Source of the DNA: Anaerolineaceae bacterium | GTDB taxonomy: Bacteria; Chloroflexota; Anaerolineae; Aggregatilineales; Phototrophicaceae | Length of the DNA: 64,000 nt | Assembly: GCA_028818375.1 (NCBI GenBank) | Contig: JAPPOB010000010.1 | Coordinates: forward strand, 434,001 to 498,000 | Reading direction: 5' to 3' | Part shown: piece by piece, positions 22,397 to 31,291 of the stretch | Position numbering within the stretch: position 1 is the first letter of the stretch | How the letters are laid out: each line of letters starts with the position of its first letter | Translations under genes and position numbers: made by a program | Notes under the pieces: generated by a model | Databases searched by the model: none | What the model was told of the DNA's origin: nothing | The model's input: the letters and a program-made list of their open reading frames with translations, nothing else

Positions 22397-24612
22397 CCGG
22401 CCGCATTGAGCGCAAGGACCTTTTGGCCATTGGCACGCTGCTGCTGCTGTGGCTGGTGTTTTTCTGGCGGCTCTTTACTCCAGTCGATGCGGACAGGGCC
22501 TCACTGCGCAAGGGGGACTTTTCCGGCCAGTTCGTCGCCTTTGGGGCTTACCAATACCAACGCATGAGCCAGGGCGAAATCCCCCTGTGGAACCCCTGGA
22601 ACAACGGTGGAATGCCCTTCATCGCCGATCCGCAAACCGCCGCCCTTTACCCTCCCCGCCTGTTGACCATCGCCCTGGGCAGTCTGACCGACGGCTGGAG
22701 TTTCTTCCTGCTGGAACTGGAGATGGCGGCCCACGTGCTGGCCTTTTCCCTGTTGATGTACCTTCTGCTCAGGAGAATGACCCTCCGGCAGTCCGGCAGC
22801 GTACCTGGCGCACTCCTGGCGGCCATCATCAGCGGTTACTGTGGCTGGACCACGGGCTATCCTCCTCTGCAGCTGGCAATTCTGGAATCCGCCATCTGGT
22901 TGCCAGCGGTCGTACTTGGCGTGTTTGAAGCGACTGAAGCCAGACCCCTGCGCTGGCGCTGGTTGCTGGTCAGCGGCCTTGCCACGGGCTTGTCCTGGCT
23001 CGCCGGTCACTCCCAGACGAGCTGGCAACTCAGCCTGTTGCTGGTCGCGTGGATCGCCTGGCGAACCTGGGACAAGCGTCTGCGTTGGCATCTATTCCTG
23101 AGCATGCTGGCCTTCACCGCGCTGTTGGCGCTGGGACTGGCTGCGGTCCAGCTCCTCCCAGGAATCGAATACCTGTTGCGTACCGGGCGCGCCCAACTCG
23201 GAATCGATGCCAAGGGCAATGGCTTTCCCCTGCGGGACCTGCTGCAGTTCCTCTTCCCGGCGCAATTCAGCCTGTTTTCACCGCTCTATATCGGCATCGC
23301 AGGCCTACTTATGGTGCTGATCGCTGTGCAGCAGCGCGTGCGGGCAGTGCGATTCTGGCTGTTTGCCGCCCTGTTCGCGCTGGTGTTGAGCATGGGCAAC
23401 AACCTTGCCCTGTTTTCCATGCTCTACAATGTGCTGCCCGGTTTGCGCTGGTTCCGCGGCCAGGAACGCGCCGCCTTCCTGGTTAGCCACAGCCTGGCGA
23501 TCGTCGCCGGTCTGACCTTTGCCAGACTGGTCGACAGGGACGCCTCCTTCCCGCAATGGCCCGTCGTTCGTCGCACACTCGTCGGAATGCTGGCCATCGG
23601 CATACTGGTCATGGCGCTGGCCCCTCTGGGCTGGCCCGGCTTCGAAACGCCCGACATTCTCAGCGCCGCGCTTCTGGCGGTGATTCTTGCGGCCGCCTGC
23701 TGGTTTCTGCTGCGCAGAATCCACGACAGACCGATTTCGCACCAATGGGTCTGGCTGTTTGTCCTGCTGCTCGTGTTTGATCTGTTTTCTGTCAATATGT
23801 ACGCTGATGGCACCTGGGAGGGTGTCCCCGCCCATCAGCAATTGTCGATGTCTCCACCGGAACTCCTCATCCCTGTTCTGGCCGACCAGGACAGGCCATT
23901 TCGTATCGACGGCCTGCGGGTCGTTCATGAAAACTATGGCAGTCTCTACCAGGTTGCGGACATTCGCGGCATCAGCCCCCTGTTTCTGACCGGCCCCAGG
24001 CTCCTGATCGGTTGGGAGGGCACCAACCCTCTGGCCTGGGAGCTGTTCGCCGTGCGCTATGTTTTCAGCGACCAGGAACCCTTGCCGGTTCCCGTCCGTA
24101 CCCTTGCTGAAGGGCATGATCATTATGGCCCGGTCCGCCTTCACCGTCTTGAAGACCCGCGTCCCTGGGCGCATCTGGTGCAACGGTTCGAGGTCCTCGA
24201 CGGCGACGAATGGGCGCGGGAGTTGCTGGACCATCCGGACTTTGACGAACGGCAGGTTATCATCCTGGATCGCGCGCCCGTTCCGGAGCCCGCTGCCGCG
24301 GCCAGTCCCGGCTCCGCCAGCGTGACCAGCTTTTCGCCTGAATATGTCGAGGTGCGGACAAGCGCGCCCGCAAACGCAGTACTCAGCCTGGCGCAGCCCC
24401 ATTACCCTGGCTGGCGGGTCTTCGTTGACGGCGAGGAAAGTGAATTGCTGCGGGCCTATGGCGCGCTGAGCGCAGTTGCCCTGCCCGCGGGAGACCACGT
24501 CGTAGAATTGAAATACGATCCGCTGAGCTGGAGACTGGGCGCCCTGCTGAGCGGCCTGACCCTCCTGTTCAGTCTCGCATTTTCGCTGCTCCCGCGCCTC
24601 CACAAGTCATGA
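22393..24612 (+). CDS. YfhO-like polytopic membrane protein
   Basis: 739 aa with about a dozen membrane helices in the first two thirds and a soluble C-terminal domain (about 470-710) before a last helix (ALLSGLTLLFSLAFSLL). GDFSGQFVAFGAYQYQRMSQG and LWNPWNNGGMPFIADPQTAALYPP near the N-terminus are typical of bacterial YfhO proteins with a GT-C-like fold, implicated in glycosylation of teichoic acid or membrane glycolipids. The C-terminal PHYPGWRVFVDGEE is also characteristic of the family. TTG start in a 4-nt overlap with the GT4 gene. Confidence 0.85.
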   Translation: MTGRIERKDLLAIGTLLLLWLVFFWRLFTPVDADRASLRKGDFSGQFVAFGAYQYQRMSQGEIPLWNPWNNGGMPFIADPQTAALYPPRLLTIALGSLTDGWSFFLLELEMAAHVLAFSLLMYLLLRRMTLRQSGSVPGALLAAIISGYCGWTTGYPPLQLAILESAIWLPAVVLGVFEATEARPLRWRWLLVSGLATGLSWLAGHSQTSWQLSLLLVAWIAWRTWDKRLRWHLFLSMLAFTALLALGLAAVQLLPGIEYLLRTGRAQLGIDAKGNGFPLRDLLQFLFPAQFSLFSPLYIGIAGLLMVLIAVQQRVRAVRFWLFAALFALVLSMGNNLALFSMLYNVLPGLRWFRGQERAAFLVSHSLAIVAGLTFARLVDRDASFPQWPVVRRTLVGMLAIGILVMALAPLGWPGFETPDILSAALLAVILAAACWFLLRRIHDRPISHQWVWLFVLLLVFDLFSVNMYADGTWEGVPAHQQLSMSPPELLIPVLADQDRPFRIDGLRVVHENYGSLYQVADIRGISPLFLTGPRLLIGWEGTNPLAWELFAVRYVFSDQEPLPVPVRTLAEGHDHYGPVRLHRLEDPRPWAHLVQRFEVLDGDEWARELLDHPDFDERQVIILDRAPVPEPAAAASPGSASVTSFSPEYVEVRTSAPANAVLSLAQPHYPGWRVFVDGEESELLRAYGALSAVALPAGDHVVELKYDPLSWRLGALLSGLTLLFSLAFSLLPRLHKS

Positions 24613-26120
24613 ACCTGTCGTGGAAATCCCCGGCGTCGCCCCAGGTGTCACGCAGAGACCTGGCCATCGGCCTCGCCATTGGGATCACGGGAGCCCTGAT
24701 TGGCCTCCTGCTGACTCTGGCAGGACCGACTGTCGCCATCGGCGCCCTGCTCGGTGTGCTGGCCGGCCTTTACGTGCTGACCAACCTGCAGGCTGCGCTA
24801 CAGGTATTGCTTGCCGTTGTGATGTTACTGCCCTTTGGCACGCTGCCTTTCAAGCTGATCGTTACGCCTACCTTGCTGGACGTCGCGCTTGGAGCCTTCA
24901 TTCTGGTTTGGCTCATGCAATGGATGACCGGCCGACGCAGCCGCTTGCACCTGACCCCCGTGCATTTGCTTGTCGTCCTATATGTTCTGTGGCTGCTGCT
25001 CAGTTTTGCCCTCGGCCTGCGTTTTGCAGCGCCAACGCCGAATCGACTGCGTCAATTTGCGGAAACCCTGCTTGCGATCAGCATGGCATTCGTGATCGTC
25101 GACATGCTGCGGCGGCCAGAGATGTTAAGACGCCTGGTCACATTGCTGGTTTTGCTGGTCGGTCTGCAGGCCCTAGTGGCCGTCACCCTCTACGTGTTGC
25201 CCGATGATTTCAGTGAGCGGGCGCTGGTCAGACTGGCGCGCATCGGATATCCGAATGGCGGCGTCATCCGCTATATCGAAAGCAATCCCGCACTGGCGGA
25301 GCGGGCCATTGGCACCTGGGTAGATCCCAACCTGCTGGGCGGGACCCTGGCGGTGACTTCCACCCTGGTCGCTGGTCAACTGTTCGCAACCCGGCCGGTC
25401 CTGCGTTGGCGCTGGTTTACCCTGGCCATATTGGTCGTGTCGGTCGTCGCTCTCTTTCTCACCTATTCCCGCGCCTCCCTGCTGGCACTTTGCGCGGGAT
25501 TGCTGTTTATCGGAGTGGTTCGTTACCGACGCTTCCTGGCCGCACTGCCACTCGTCGCCGCAGGCGTACTGGCCCTGCCCTGGTCACGAACCTGGCTGGA
25601 ACGCCTGGTGCAGGCCTTTACCGGTGCTGACCTGGCGACGCAAATGCGCCTTGGAGAATACAGCGACGCCCTGCGGTTGATCAATCGCTATCCTCTGACC
25701 GGCGTCGGCTTCACCGGCTCGCCTTCAATCGACCTTTACACCGACGTAGCCAGCATGTACCTCATTATGGCCAATCAAATCGGTCTGATCGGCGTCGGGT
25801 TGTTCCTGACCATGATGGCGGGCCTGTTCCTGCTGGGTCTACGAGCCTGGCGCCGGCTACGAACTTGTGAAGAACTGGACGCAATTCATTTGGGAGTGCA
25901 TGCTGCCCTTTTCACCCTGCTGGTCAATTCGGTGGCAGACATGTACTTCTTTCGCCTCGATTTCCAGGGCTCGATTTCCCTGTTCTGGCTACTCATCGGC
26001 CTCGCACTGGCCAGTTCAAATCTCGGCAGCAAGCGACCATTGACAGCTCACGAAGATACTGGCACCATCGAAGCGCAAGCGAATACTAAGACTTTCCGCC
26101 TCACGCACAGGCCCCTGTGA
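24609..26120 (+). CDS. O-antigen ligase family membrane protein
   Basis: 503 aa, about 12 membrane helices. TYSRASLLALCAGLLFIG and the loop RLINRYPLTGVGFTGSPS followed by YLIMANQIGLIGVGLF correspond to the Wzy_C/O-antigen ligase signature. The segment IGTWVDPNLLGGTLAVT is the family's upstream loop. It overlaps the YfhO-like gene by ATGA and ends the second glycan operon, 40 nt before rpsF. It is distinct in sequence from the ligase at 1143-2618. Confidence 0.83.
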   Translation: MNLSWKSPASPQVSRRDLAIGLAIGITGALIGLLLTLAGPTVAIGALLGVLAGLYVLTNLQAALQVLLAVVMLLPFGTLPFKLIVTPTLLDVALGAFILVWLMQWMTGRRSRLHLTPVHLLVVLYVLWLLLSFALGLRFAAPTPNRLRQFAETLLAISMAFVIVDMLRRPEMLRRLVTLLVLLVGLQALVAVTLYVLPDDFSERALVRLARIGYPNGGVIRYIESNPALAERAIGTWVDPNLLGGTLAVTSTLVAGQLFATRPVLRWRWFTLAILVVSVVALFLTYSRASLLALCAGLLFIGVVRYRRFLAALPLVAAGVLALPWSRTWLERLVQAFTGADLATQMRLGEYSDALRLINRYPLTGVGFTGSPSIDLYTDVASMYLIMANQIGLIGVGLFLTMMAGLFLLGLRAWRRLRTCEELDAIHLGVHAALFTLLVNSVADMYFFRLDFQGSISLFWLLIGLALASSNLGSKRPLTAHEDTGTIEAQANTKTFRLTHRPL

Positions 26121-26160
26121 CAGTGAGGCAGGCCCGAGGGAAGGAGACAATCGCCACAAG

Positions 26161-26460
26161 ATGAAACGCGCATACGAACTTGCCCTGGTGCTCCGCATGG
26201 AATCCGGCGGAGACGAGGGCATCAACGAGCAGATCAGCACAGTGCAGACCTGGGTCGAGGCGGAAGAATTGGGTCAGGTCACCCGAATCGACCGTTGGGG
26301 CCGCCGCCGACTGGCCTATGAAATCGACAACCAGAAAGACGGTTATTACGTCATCATGGAAGCCAGCATCAACCCTTCCGGTCTGCCGGAAATCGAAAGA
26401 AGCCTCAAACTGTCTGGCGCTATTCTTCGCTACCTCATCGTGCGCTCTGACGAAAACTGA
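26161..26460 (+). CDS. rpsF: 30S ribosomal protein S6
   Basis: 99 aa. The N-terminus [10 protein letters not shown], the central [20 protein letters not shown] and the terminal [12 protein letters not shown] match bS6, which pairs with S18 in the 30S platform. Its purine-rich GGGAAGGAG lies unusually far (about 14 nt) from the ATG. rpsR follows after 65 nt with no ssb gene between them, unlike the common rpsF-ssb-rpsR order. Confidence 0.95.
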   Translation: MKRAYELALVLRMESGGDEGINEQISTVQTWVEAEELGQVTRIDRWGRRRLAYEIDNQKDGYYVIMEASINPSGLPEIERSLKLSGAILRYLIVRSDEN

Positions 26461-26525
26461 TCCTCACTTGCAGGGAAAACCGCAAGCAGACCGGAGGCTT
26501 CAAGCCACGGTACAAGGAGATTTGT

Positions 26526-26840
26526 ATGGCCGACACAACCGCAGGCACGACCAGCGAAAGAAGGGCGCCAGCCGTTCACGAACGGCCCCGGCGCAGGCGC
26601 CACCGCCCGATCCAGCGCCGGCGTGGCCGACGGGTTATGCGCTATTGCCCGGAAGGCAAGTGCTTTGATTACAAGGACGTCGATATCTTGCAGCGCTACA
26701 TCACCGAGTCGGGCAAGATACGACCGCGACGACAGACTGGCAACTGCGCCCGTTGTCAGCGCCAGCTGGCCCGGGAAATCAAGCGTGCCCGTCACCTCGC
26801 CTTGCTGCCCTTCGTGGAGAGTTCGGACAACGTTCGCTGA
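26526..26840 (+). CDS. rpsR: 30S ribosomal protein S18, zinc-binding type with long basic N-terminus
   Basis: 104 aa. The S18 core is [20 protein letters not shown] and [18 protein letters not shown]. Four cysteines, C41 and C46 (CPEGKC) plus C74 and C77 (CARC), indicate the zinc-binding form of the protein. An Arg-rich extension of about 35 residues precedes the core. AAGGAG sits 6 nt before ATG 26526. S18 binds S6 and 16S rRNA in the platform. Confidence 0.95.
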   Translation: MADTTAGTTSERRAPAVHERPRRRRHRPIQRRRGRRVMRYCPEGKCFDYKDVDILQRYITESGKIRPRRQTGNCARCQRQLAREIKRARHLALLPFVESSDNVR

Positions 26841-26895
26841 TGCCGGACGCCAAAAGGGTGGCACCGGGCCAACCTGAGAATCAGGAGCGGGGTTG

Positions 26896-28227
26896 ATGGC
26901 CAAACGGCGACGGCAGACCCAAGGGCGCAGAAACCCCTCTGCCAGACAGGGAACGCAGACAGAACGCGACCACGAATCGCGCGCAGTGCGGGAAGCCCGG
27001 CTTCAGCGTCGGGTACTCACCGGCACGGGCATTACCATTGGCCTGGTTGTGCTGGTCCTGGTGGCAGCCGTCGTCATCGAACTGGTCGTCACGCCTAACA
27101 GCGTGGCCGCTTCCGTTGGTGGCGATTCCATCACCATCTCCGAATTCCAGGAGCGCGTCCGGCTTGAGCGCGCCATCCTGAATACACGCATTACGAACTA
27201 CGTGGCCCTGCTCAACGCCAGCGGACTGGACCCCAACCAGTATGCCGGCCAGGAACCCTTGCGCGGCTGGCTTTCGCAGATCAACGATCCTGACTTGCTG
27301 GGCTCAAATATTCTGGACGTCCTGATCGAAAACACCTTGATCCGGCATGAGGCTGAAGCAAGAGGCCTGCAAGTGTCACAGGATGACATTGACCGGCAAA
27401 TTGACGAATTCCTGGGTCTGGATCCTCCGACTCCCGCTGCGGACCCGACGCCCGAACTCCAGGCGACGCTGATCCCCTCCCCAACCCGGACGCCCTTTGT
27501 TTCGCCCACACCCCGGCAGGTCCCGTCGGCCACGGCGACCCCGCTGGTCGAGGAAGCGGCTCCGGCAGCGACGGAGGTTGCGGCTACGACTCCCACCTTC
27601 ACGCCAGTCCCGCCAACGGCTACACAGACGACTGAAGAACTGGAGAGGCAACAGGGCGAACTGCGTGAAAGTATCCTCAACGATCTTGCCGGCAGCGCCA
27701 GAGTCGACCAGGGTCGTTTGCGCGCTCACTTTGAGGCTCTGGCCCTGCGGGAAGCGCTGGCGGCCGACTTGCTGGACATTGGCGACAGCATCGTGCAGGT
27801 CAACGCGCGTCACATCCTGGTTGCCGAACGCTCCGAGGCAGACGATCTGCTGGTCGCCCTGGCGGAGGGTGATTCCTTTGCAGCCCTGGCCATGGCCAAT
27901 TCTGTCGATGCAGGGTCGGGCCGGGCCGGAGGAGAGTTGGGCTGGACCCCCCTTCACAACTTCGTGAGACCTTTTGCTGAAGCCGTCTTGGCCGCAGAAC
28001 CAGGCGCCACCATCGGCCCTGTGGAGACGGAGTTTGGCTGGCATGTCATCCAGTTGAGGGCAAAGGAAAATCGCGACGCCAGCGACCTGGAAACAGACAA
28101 CGCGCGAAACTTCGCGTTCCGCAACTGGCTGGATGACCGCCGCGTCGAGATGGACGACTCTATCGAAATATTCGACGTCTGGGCCGATAACGTACCCGAC
28201 GACCCGGTGCTGTTGCTGACCGGTTGA
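26896..28227 (+). CDS. Membrane-anchored parvulin-type peptidyl-prolyl isomerase with Thr/Pro-rich linker
   Basis: 443 aa. Basic cytosolic N-terminus, one membrane helix (about 42-64), then a SurA-like chaperone region (VGGDSITISEFQERVRLERA; about 72-175). A low-complexity linker rich in Thr, Pro, Ala and Ser spans about 176-246, then the chaperone fold resumes, followed by the PpiC/rotamase domain at about 300-390 (VNARHILVA, GGELGWTPLHNFVRPFAEA, FGWHVIQL). It should assist folding of exported proteins outside the membrane. Such T/P linkers are common in secreted Chloroflexota proteins. ATG 26896 is used; a TTG lies directly before it. It shares one base with the next small ORF. Confidence 0.88.
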   Translation: MAKRRRQTQGRRNPSARQGTQTERDHESRAVREARLQRRVLTGTGITIGLVVLVLVAAVVIELVVTPNSVAASVGGDSITISEFQERVRLERAILNTRITNYVALLNASGLDPNQYAGQEPLRGWLSQINDPDLLGSNILDVLIENTLIRHEAEARGLQVSQDDIDRQIDEFLGLDPPTPAADPTPELQATLIPSPTRTPFVSPTPRQVPSATATPLVEEAAPAATEVAATTPTFTPVPPTATQTTEELERQQGELRESILNDLAGSARVDQGRLRAHFEALALREALAADLLDIGDSIVQVNARHILVAERSEADDLLVALAEGDSFAALAMANSVDAGSGRAGGELGWTPLHNFVRPFAEAVLAAEPGATIGPVETEFGWHVIQLRAKENRDASDLETDNARNFAFRNWLDDRRVEMDDSIEIFDVWADNVPDDPVLLLTG

Positions 28228-28391
28228 TGCAGGTGGCCAACGGGTCAGCCACGCCCCTGCTGCATTTGCTGTCCCTGGTTCTGCTTGGGGCCATACTGTT
28301 GCTGCTTTCGCGATTCTTGTGGCAAGAGGTCTCAACCGTCCTGACCGGTTACTCCCGACGGGAGGAAGGCGATGATGTCGGACAAGGTTGA
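28227..28391 (+). CDS. Small single-span membrane protein (54 aa), function unknown
   Basis: A short frame starts with ATG at 28227, sharing its A with the stop of the parvulin gene, and ends with TGA at 28389-28391, overlapping the start of the MTA phosphorylase by 20 nt. It encodes 54 residues with one hydrophobic stretch LLHLLSLVLLGAILLLLS (about 11-28) and a charged C-terminus. The tight fit between two co-oriented genes, filling what would otherwise be a 144-nt gap in a compact operon, argues it is real. No family recognised. Confidence 0.55.
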   Translation: MQVANGSATPLLHLLSLVLLGAILLLLSRFLWQEVSTVLTGYSRREEGDDVGQG

Positions 28392-29238
28392 AATCGCCGT
28401 CATTGGTGGCACAGGGCTCTACACCATGCCCGGCATCAGCGATCGGCAAGTCCTGAAGTTGGAGACGCCCTGGGGCGATCCATCCGGCGAAATCGTCGTC
28501 GGGGCGCTTCAGGGCAAACGGGTCGCATTTCTGGCAAGGCATGGCCACGGTCATCGCCTCAGCCCCTCCGAGGTCCCCTACCGCGCCAACATATACGCGC
28601 TCAAGTCCCTTGGCGTGCGTTTCATCATTTCTGTCAACGCTTGCGGATCACTGCGGAAAGACTTTCTGCCTGGGGACATCGTTATCCCGGACCAACTGGT
28701 CGACCATACCCGGCGAAGGCCGGCAGGGTCTTTTTTTGGGCGCGACCTGGTGGCGCACATTTCGGTGGCTGATCCCTTCTGCGAGACCCTGCGCAGGATT
28801 TTGACCCATGCAATCAACAGTTGTGGCGCCAGGGTGCATTCAGGCGGCACGTTTATCATTATCGAGGGGCCGCGCTTTAGCACTCGGGGTGAAAGCCGGA
28901 TCTACCGTCAATGGGGCTGCAGCATCATCGGCATGACTGCCTGCCCCGAAGCCTTTTTGGCCCGTGAGGCTGAAATCGCTTACGCCTCGCTGGCACATGT
29001 CACCGACTTCGACGTATGGAAAGACGAAGTGGTCACGGTCGAAAAGGTGATGGCCGTCATGCAGGAAAACCTGCGCGTGATTCAGTCCGGCATCGTTGCG
29101 GCGGTTGAGCAAATCGGGCCGGACACGCCAAGCCACGCCCACACAGCGCTGGACGACGCGATCCTGGTCGAGCGGGACCAGGTACCCGCTGACCTGCTTG
29201 CCAAACTTGGACCCGTTGTAGCGCGCCGCTTCTCCTGA
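28372..29238 (+). CDS. mtnP: S-methyl-5'-thioadenosine phosphorylase
   Basis: 288 aa trimeric purine nucleoside phosphorylase fold. GGTGLYTMPG (phosphate-binding Gly/Thr loop), RHGHGHRLSPSEVPYRANI, NACGSLRKDFLPGDIVIPDQ, and EGPRFSTRGESRIYRQWGCSI with MTACPEA match MTAPs. It cleaves MTA, a by-product of polyamine synthesis, to adenine and methylthioribose-1-phosphate. GGAGG (28361-28365) precedes the ATG by 6 nt; ATG 28375 is a second possibility. It could process MTA from the spermidine-synthase-like protein at 14579. Confidence 0.9.
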   Translation: MMSDKVEIAVIGGTGLYTMPGISDRQVLKLETPWGDPSGEIVVGALQGKRVAFLARHGHGHRLSPSEVPYRANIYALKSLGVRFIISVNACGSLRKDFLPGDIVIPDQLVDHTRRRPAGSFFGRDLVAHISVADPFCETLRRILTHAINSCGARVHSGGTFIIIEGPRFSTRGESRIYRQWGCSIIGMTACPEAFLAREAEIAYASLAHVTDFDVWKDEVVTVEKVMAVMQENLRVIQSGIVAAVEQIGPDTPSHAHTALDDAILVERDQVPADLLAKLGPVVARRFS

Positions 29239-30446
29239 TGCCCGTGCCCAGGGGCCTTGACTCAACCCTGCTGCTGCTGACAGCCGCCTTCCTGGCAACA
29301 AACTTTCTTTCACTGGGTATCCTGCGTGGAGAGGCCTTCCAACCTGCACACTGGCTTCATTTGCTCGTCTGGGCCTGCTGTGCGGCGCTGGGCCAAATGT
29401 GGCTCGTACGCCACATGCCAGAGCGCGACAGGCTCATCTTTCCGCTCATCATGGTGCCGGCGGGCTGGGGGTTGCTGCTCATCGATCGCCTGTTGCCGGC
29501 GTTCGCGGACCGGCAGACCCTCTGGTTGCCGGCGGGCCTGTCTTTTGCACTGGCGCTGGCCACCTGGCGACCGCTCCTGCAAGTGCCGGCAAAATACAGT
29601 CGCCTGATCCTGGCCCTCATTATCGCCCTGCTTATTGCAGCCAGCGTCCTGGAGGGCGAGAGCGCAGGTCTGCCCGGAGAATTGCTCAAACTCATTCTGG
29701 TCATTCACTTTTGTGCCTGGTTGGCCAGTTGCCCGGTGGACCTTGAAATCCGTCCATGGCTCGCCCGACAGGGCTGGCGGATACTCTTGTGGCTCATTCC
29801 CCTGCTCATCCTGGTCTGGCAGCGAGACCCGGGGACGGCGCTGGTGACCGGGATCGTCCTGCTGCTTTTGCTGAACCTTGCCGCCGCTTCCCGACGCCTG
29901 GTGCTTGCCAGCCTGTTATTGCTGCTGACCGGTTTCATCCTCGCCTGGTTTCTTCTGGATGTTGTGCAGCAACGCGTAACCATATGGATTGACCCCTGGT
30001 CGTTTGCAGACGGCAACGGGTACCAGGTTGTGCAGGGCCTGATCGCCATAGCCGAGGGAGGCGTCTTGGGCGCTGGCGTCGGGCAGGGCCAGCCCGGTTT
30101 GGTTCCCGTCGTACACAGTGACTTTATTGCGGTTGCCCTGGCGGAGGAGTGGGGCCTGACCGGCGTGCTGGTACTGGTGACATCCATGGCGCTCTACACC
30201 CTGCGCGGATTGCGCATCGCCTGGCAGCTGCGAGACAACAGGTTCGGCAGTCTATTGGCAGCGGGAATGTCCTTGCTGCCCGGCATTCAGGGGCTTTTGA
30301 TTTGTGCCGGCGTCCTAAGGCTGTTGCCACTGACCGGCATCACCCTGCCATTCCTTGGATACGGGGGTAGCGCCCTGCTGACCAGTTTGCTGTCCGCTTC
30401 GCTGCTTGTTCGCCTGTCCTCTGAATCAAAAAATGGCCCGCCATGA
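29238..30446 (+). CDS. SEDS family (FtsW/RodA/SpoVE) glycosyltransferase
   Basis: 402 aa with about 10-12 membrane helices. The conserved periplasmic loop WIDPWSFADGNGYQVVQGLIA followed by GGVLGAGVGQGQ, SDFIAVALAEEWG and the final GITLPFLGYGGSALLTS are diagnostic of SEDS peptidoglycan polymerases. WQRDPGTALV contains the catalytic-loop Asp region. These proteins work with a class B PBP, usually encoded next to them; here only a short PBP-like stub follows (ATGA overlap). FtsW versus RodA cannot be decided. Confidence 0.9.
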   Translation: MPVPRGLDSTLLLLTAAFLATNFLSLGILRGEAFQPAHWLHLLVWACCAALGQMWLVRHMPERDRLIFPLIMVPAGWGLLLIDRLLPAFADRQTLWLPAGLSFALALATWRPLLQVPAKYSRLILALIIALLIAASVLEGESAGLPGELLKLILVIHFCAWLASCPVDLEIRPWLARQGWRILLWLIPLLILVWQRDPGTALVTGIVLLLLLNLAAASRRLVLASLLLLLTGFILAWFLLDVVQQRVTIWIDPWSFADGNGYQVVQGLIAIAEGGVLGAGVGQGQPGLVPVVHSDFIAVALAEEWGLTGVLVLVTSMALYTLRGLRIAWQLRDNRFGSLLAAGMSLLPGIQGLLICAGVLRLLPLTGITLPFLGYGGSALLTSLLSASLLVRLSSESKNGPP

Positions 30447-30622
30447 AATCAGCGTTGGGCTTGCGGCAACTGGCGTTGCTCCTCCTGCTTTGCTATCTGG
30501 CCATCGCGCTGGCGGCGGCCTGGTGGGCGACGGGGGCAAGGGGTGGATTGATCGAGCGGGAAGACAATCCCCGTCAAGCGATGAGGACTGCGACCAGCGA
30601 AGAGGCCCCCGGTGGGTCATGA
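30443..30622 (+). pseudogene. Truncated class B penicillin-binding protein N-terminal anchor (59 aa)
   Basis: An ATG in a 4-nt overlap with the SEDS stop opens a 59-codon frame ending TGA at 30620-30622. It has a basic start, a hydrophobic helix RQLALLLLLCYLAIALAAAWW, and then RGGLIEREDNPRQ, which resembles the anchor plus the EDNPR segment that begins FtsI/PBP2-type proteins next to SEDS genes. The following residues diverge and no transpeptidase domain follows: the next 800 nt are the converging PHP gene. It may be a decayed pbp gene or a real small SEDS partner. Confidence 0.5.
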
Positions 30623-31291
30623 CTGACGCGGCTGGCGGAAACCGGCGCGTTTCATCCATTTGGCGACTGTGCTGCTCAAATGCACCAGGTGTGAACTACT
30701 CTTGCAGAGCGCGTCGGCCGAGCGCAGGGCATCCAGGAAATCCTGCGGGTCATCGTCGAAGGGGCGCATCAGTTGAAGCGTCTGGCCATACTCCGGGCCA
30801 TAGTGCGCATCGGAACCGACGCTTCCGGGAATTCCATGCTTGCGCGCAAAGGCCAGCGCGCGTTCGTTGTCGGCGGAACAGACACAGCGGGCATTGAACA
30901 CTTCGATCGCATCGACGTCGTCGATGATGCGTTCCAGGTGGTCCTGCCGCCAGGCGCCCCGTCGCAGACGATCAAAGGGATGGGACACGCTGATGACCGC
31001 CCCCTGATTGCGTAAAATTCGGATCGTCCGGGCTGGCGACATACCGGGTGCCACGCTTTCACGCACAAACCAGGCCAGCAACTCACCCTCGCTGGTCATG
31101 ATTTCTTCACCGACGATGACGAGCCCGGGAGCCATGCGTTTCATGAACAATGCTCCCTCGGCCGTATTGTGGTCCGTGATGGCAATACGTGTGATTTGCC
31201 GCTCCCGACAAAGGCGCATTATGGCTTCCGGTCGAGTGAGAGAGTCCTTCGACCACAGCGTATGGGCGTGGGTTTCAACTCTCCAGGTCAT
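30617..31291 (-). CDS. PHP-domain metal-dependent phosphoesterase
   Basis: 224 aa. The PHP motifs are METHAHTLWSKDS-like at the N-terminus (two His), AITDHNTAEG (Asp and His), GEEIMT (Glu), VSHPFDR (His), and GSDAHYG (Asp-x-His) near the C-terminus. Members hydrolyse phosphoesters, e.g. 3',5'-nucleoside bisphosphates or RNA ends, with a trinuclear metal site. The frame continues upstream to 31441 in the flippase gene, but MTWRVETHAHT at 31291 is the family start. It overlaps the upstream flippase gene by 17 nt, and the PBP stub tail to tail by 6 nt. Confidence 0.87.
   Translation of the reverse strand: MTWRVETHAHTLWSKDSLTRPEAIMRLCRERQITRIAITDHNTAEGALFMKRMAPGLVIVGEEIMTSEGELLAWFVRESVAPGMSPARTIRILRNQGAVISVSHPFDRLRRGAWRQDHLERIIDDVDAIEVFNARCVCSADNERALAFARKHGIPGSVGSDAHYGPEYGQTLQLMRPFDDDPQDFLDALRSADALCKSSSHLVHLSSTVAKWMKRAGFRQPRQS

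Noticed and set aside
23305..24603. 432-codon minus-strand frame
   Set aside because: Antisense shadow of the YfhO-like gene, without domain or ribosome-binding site.
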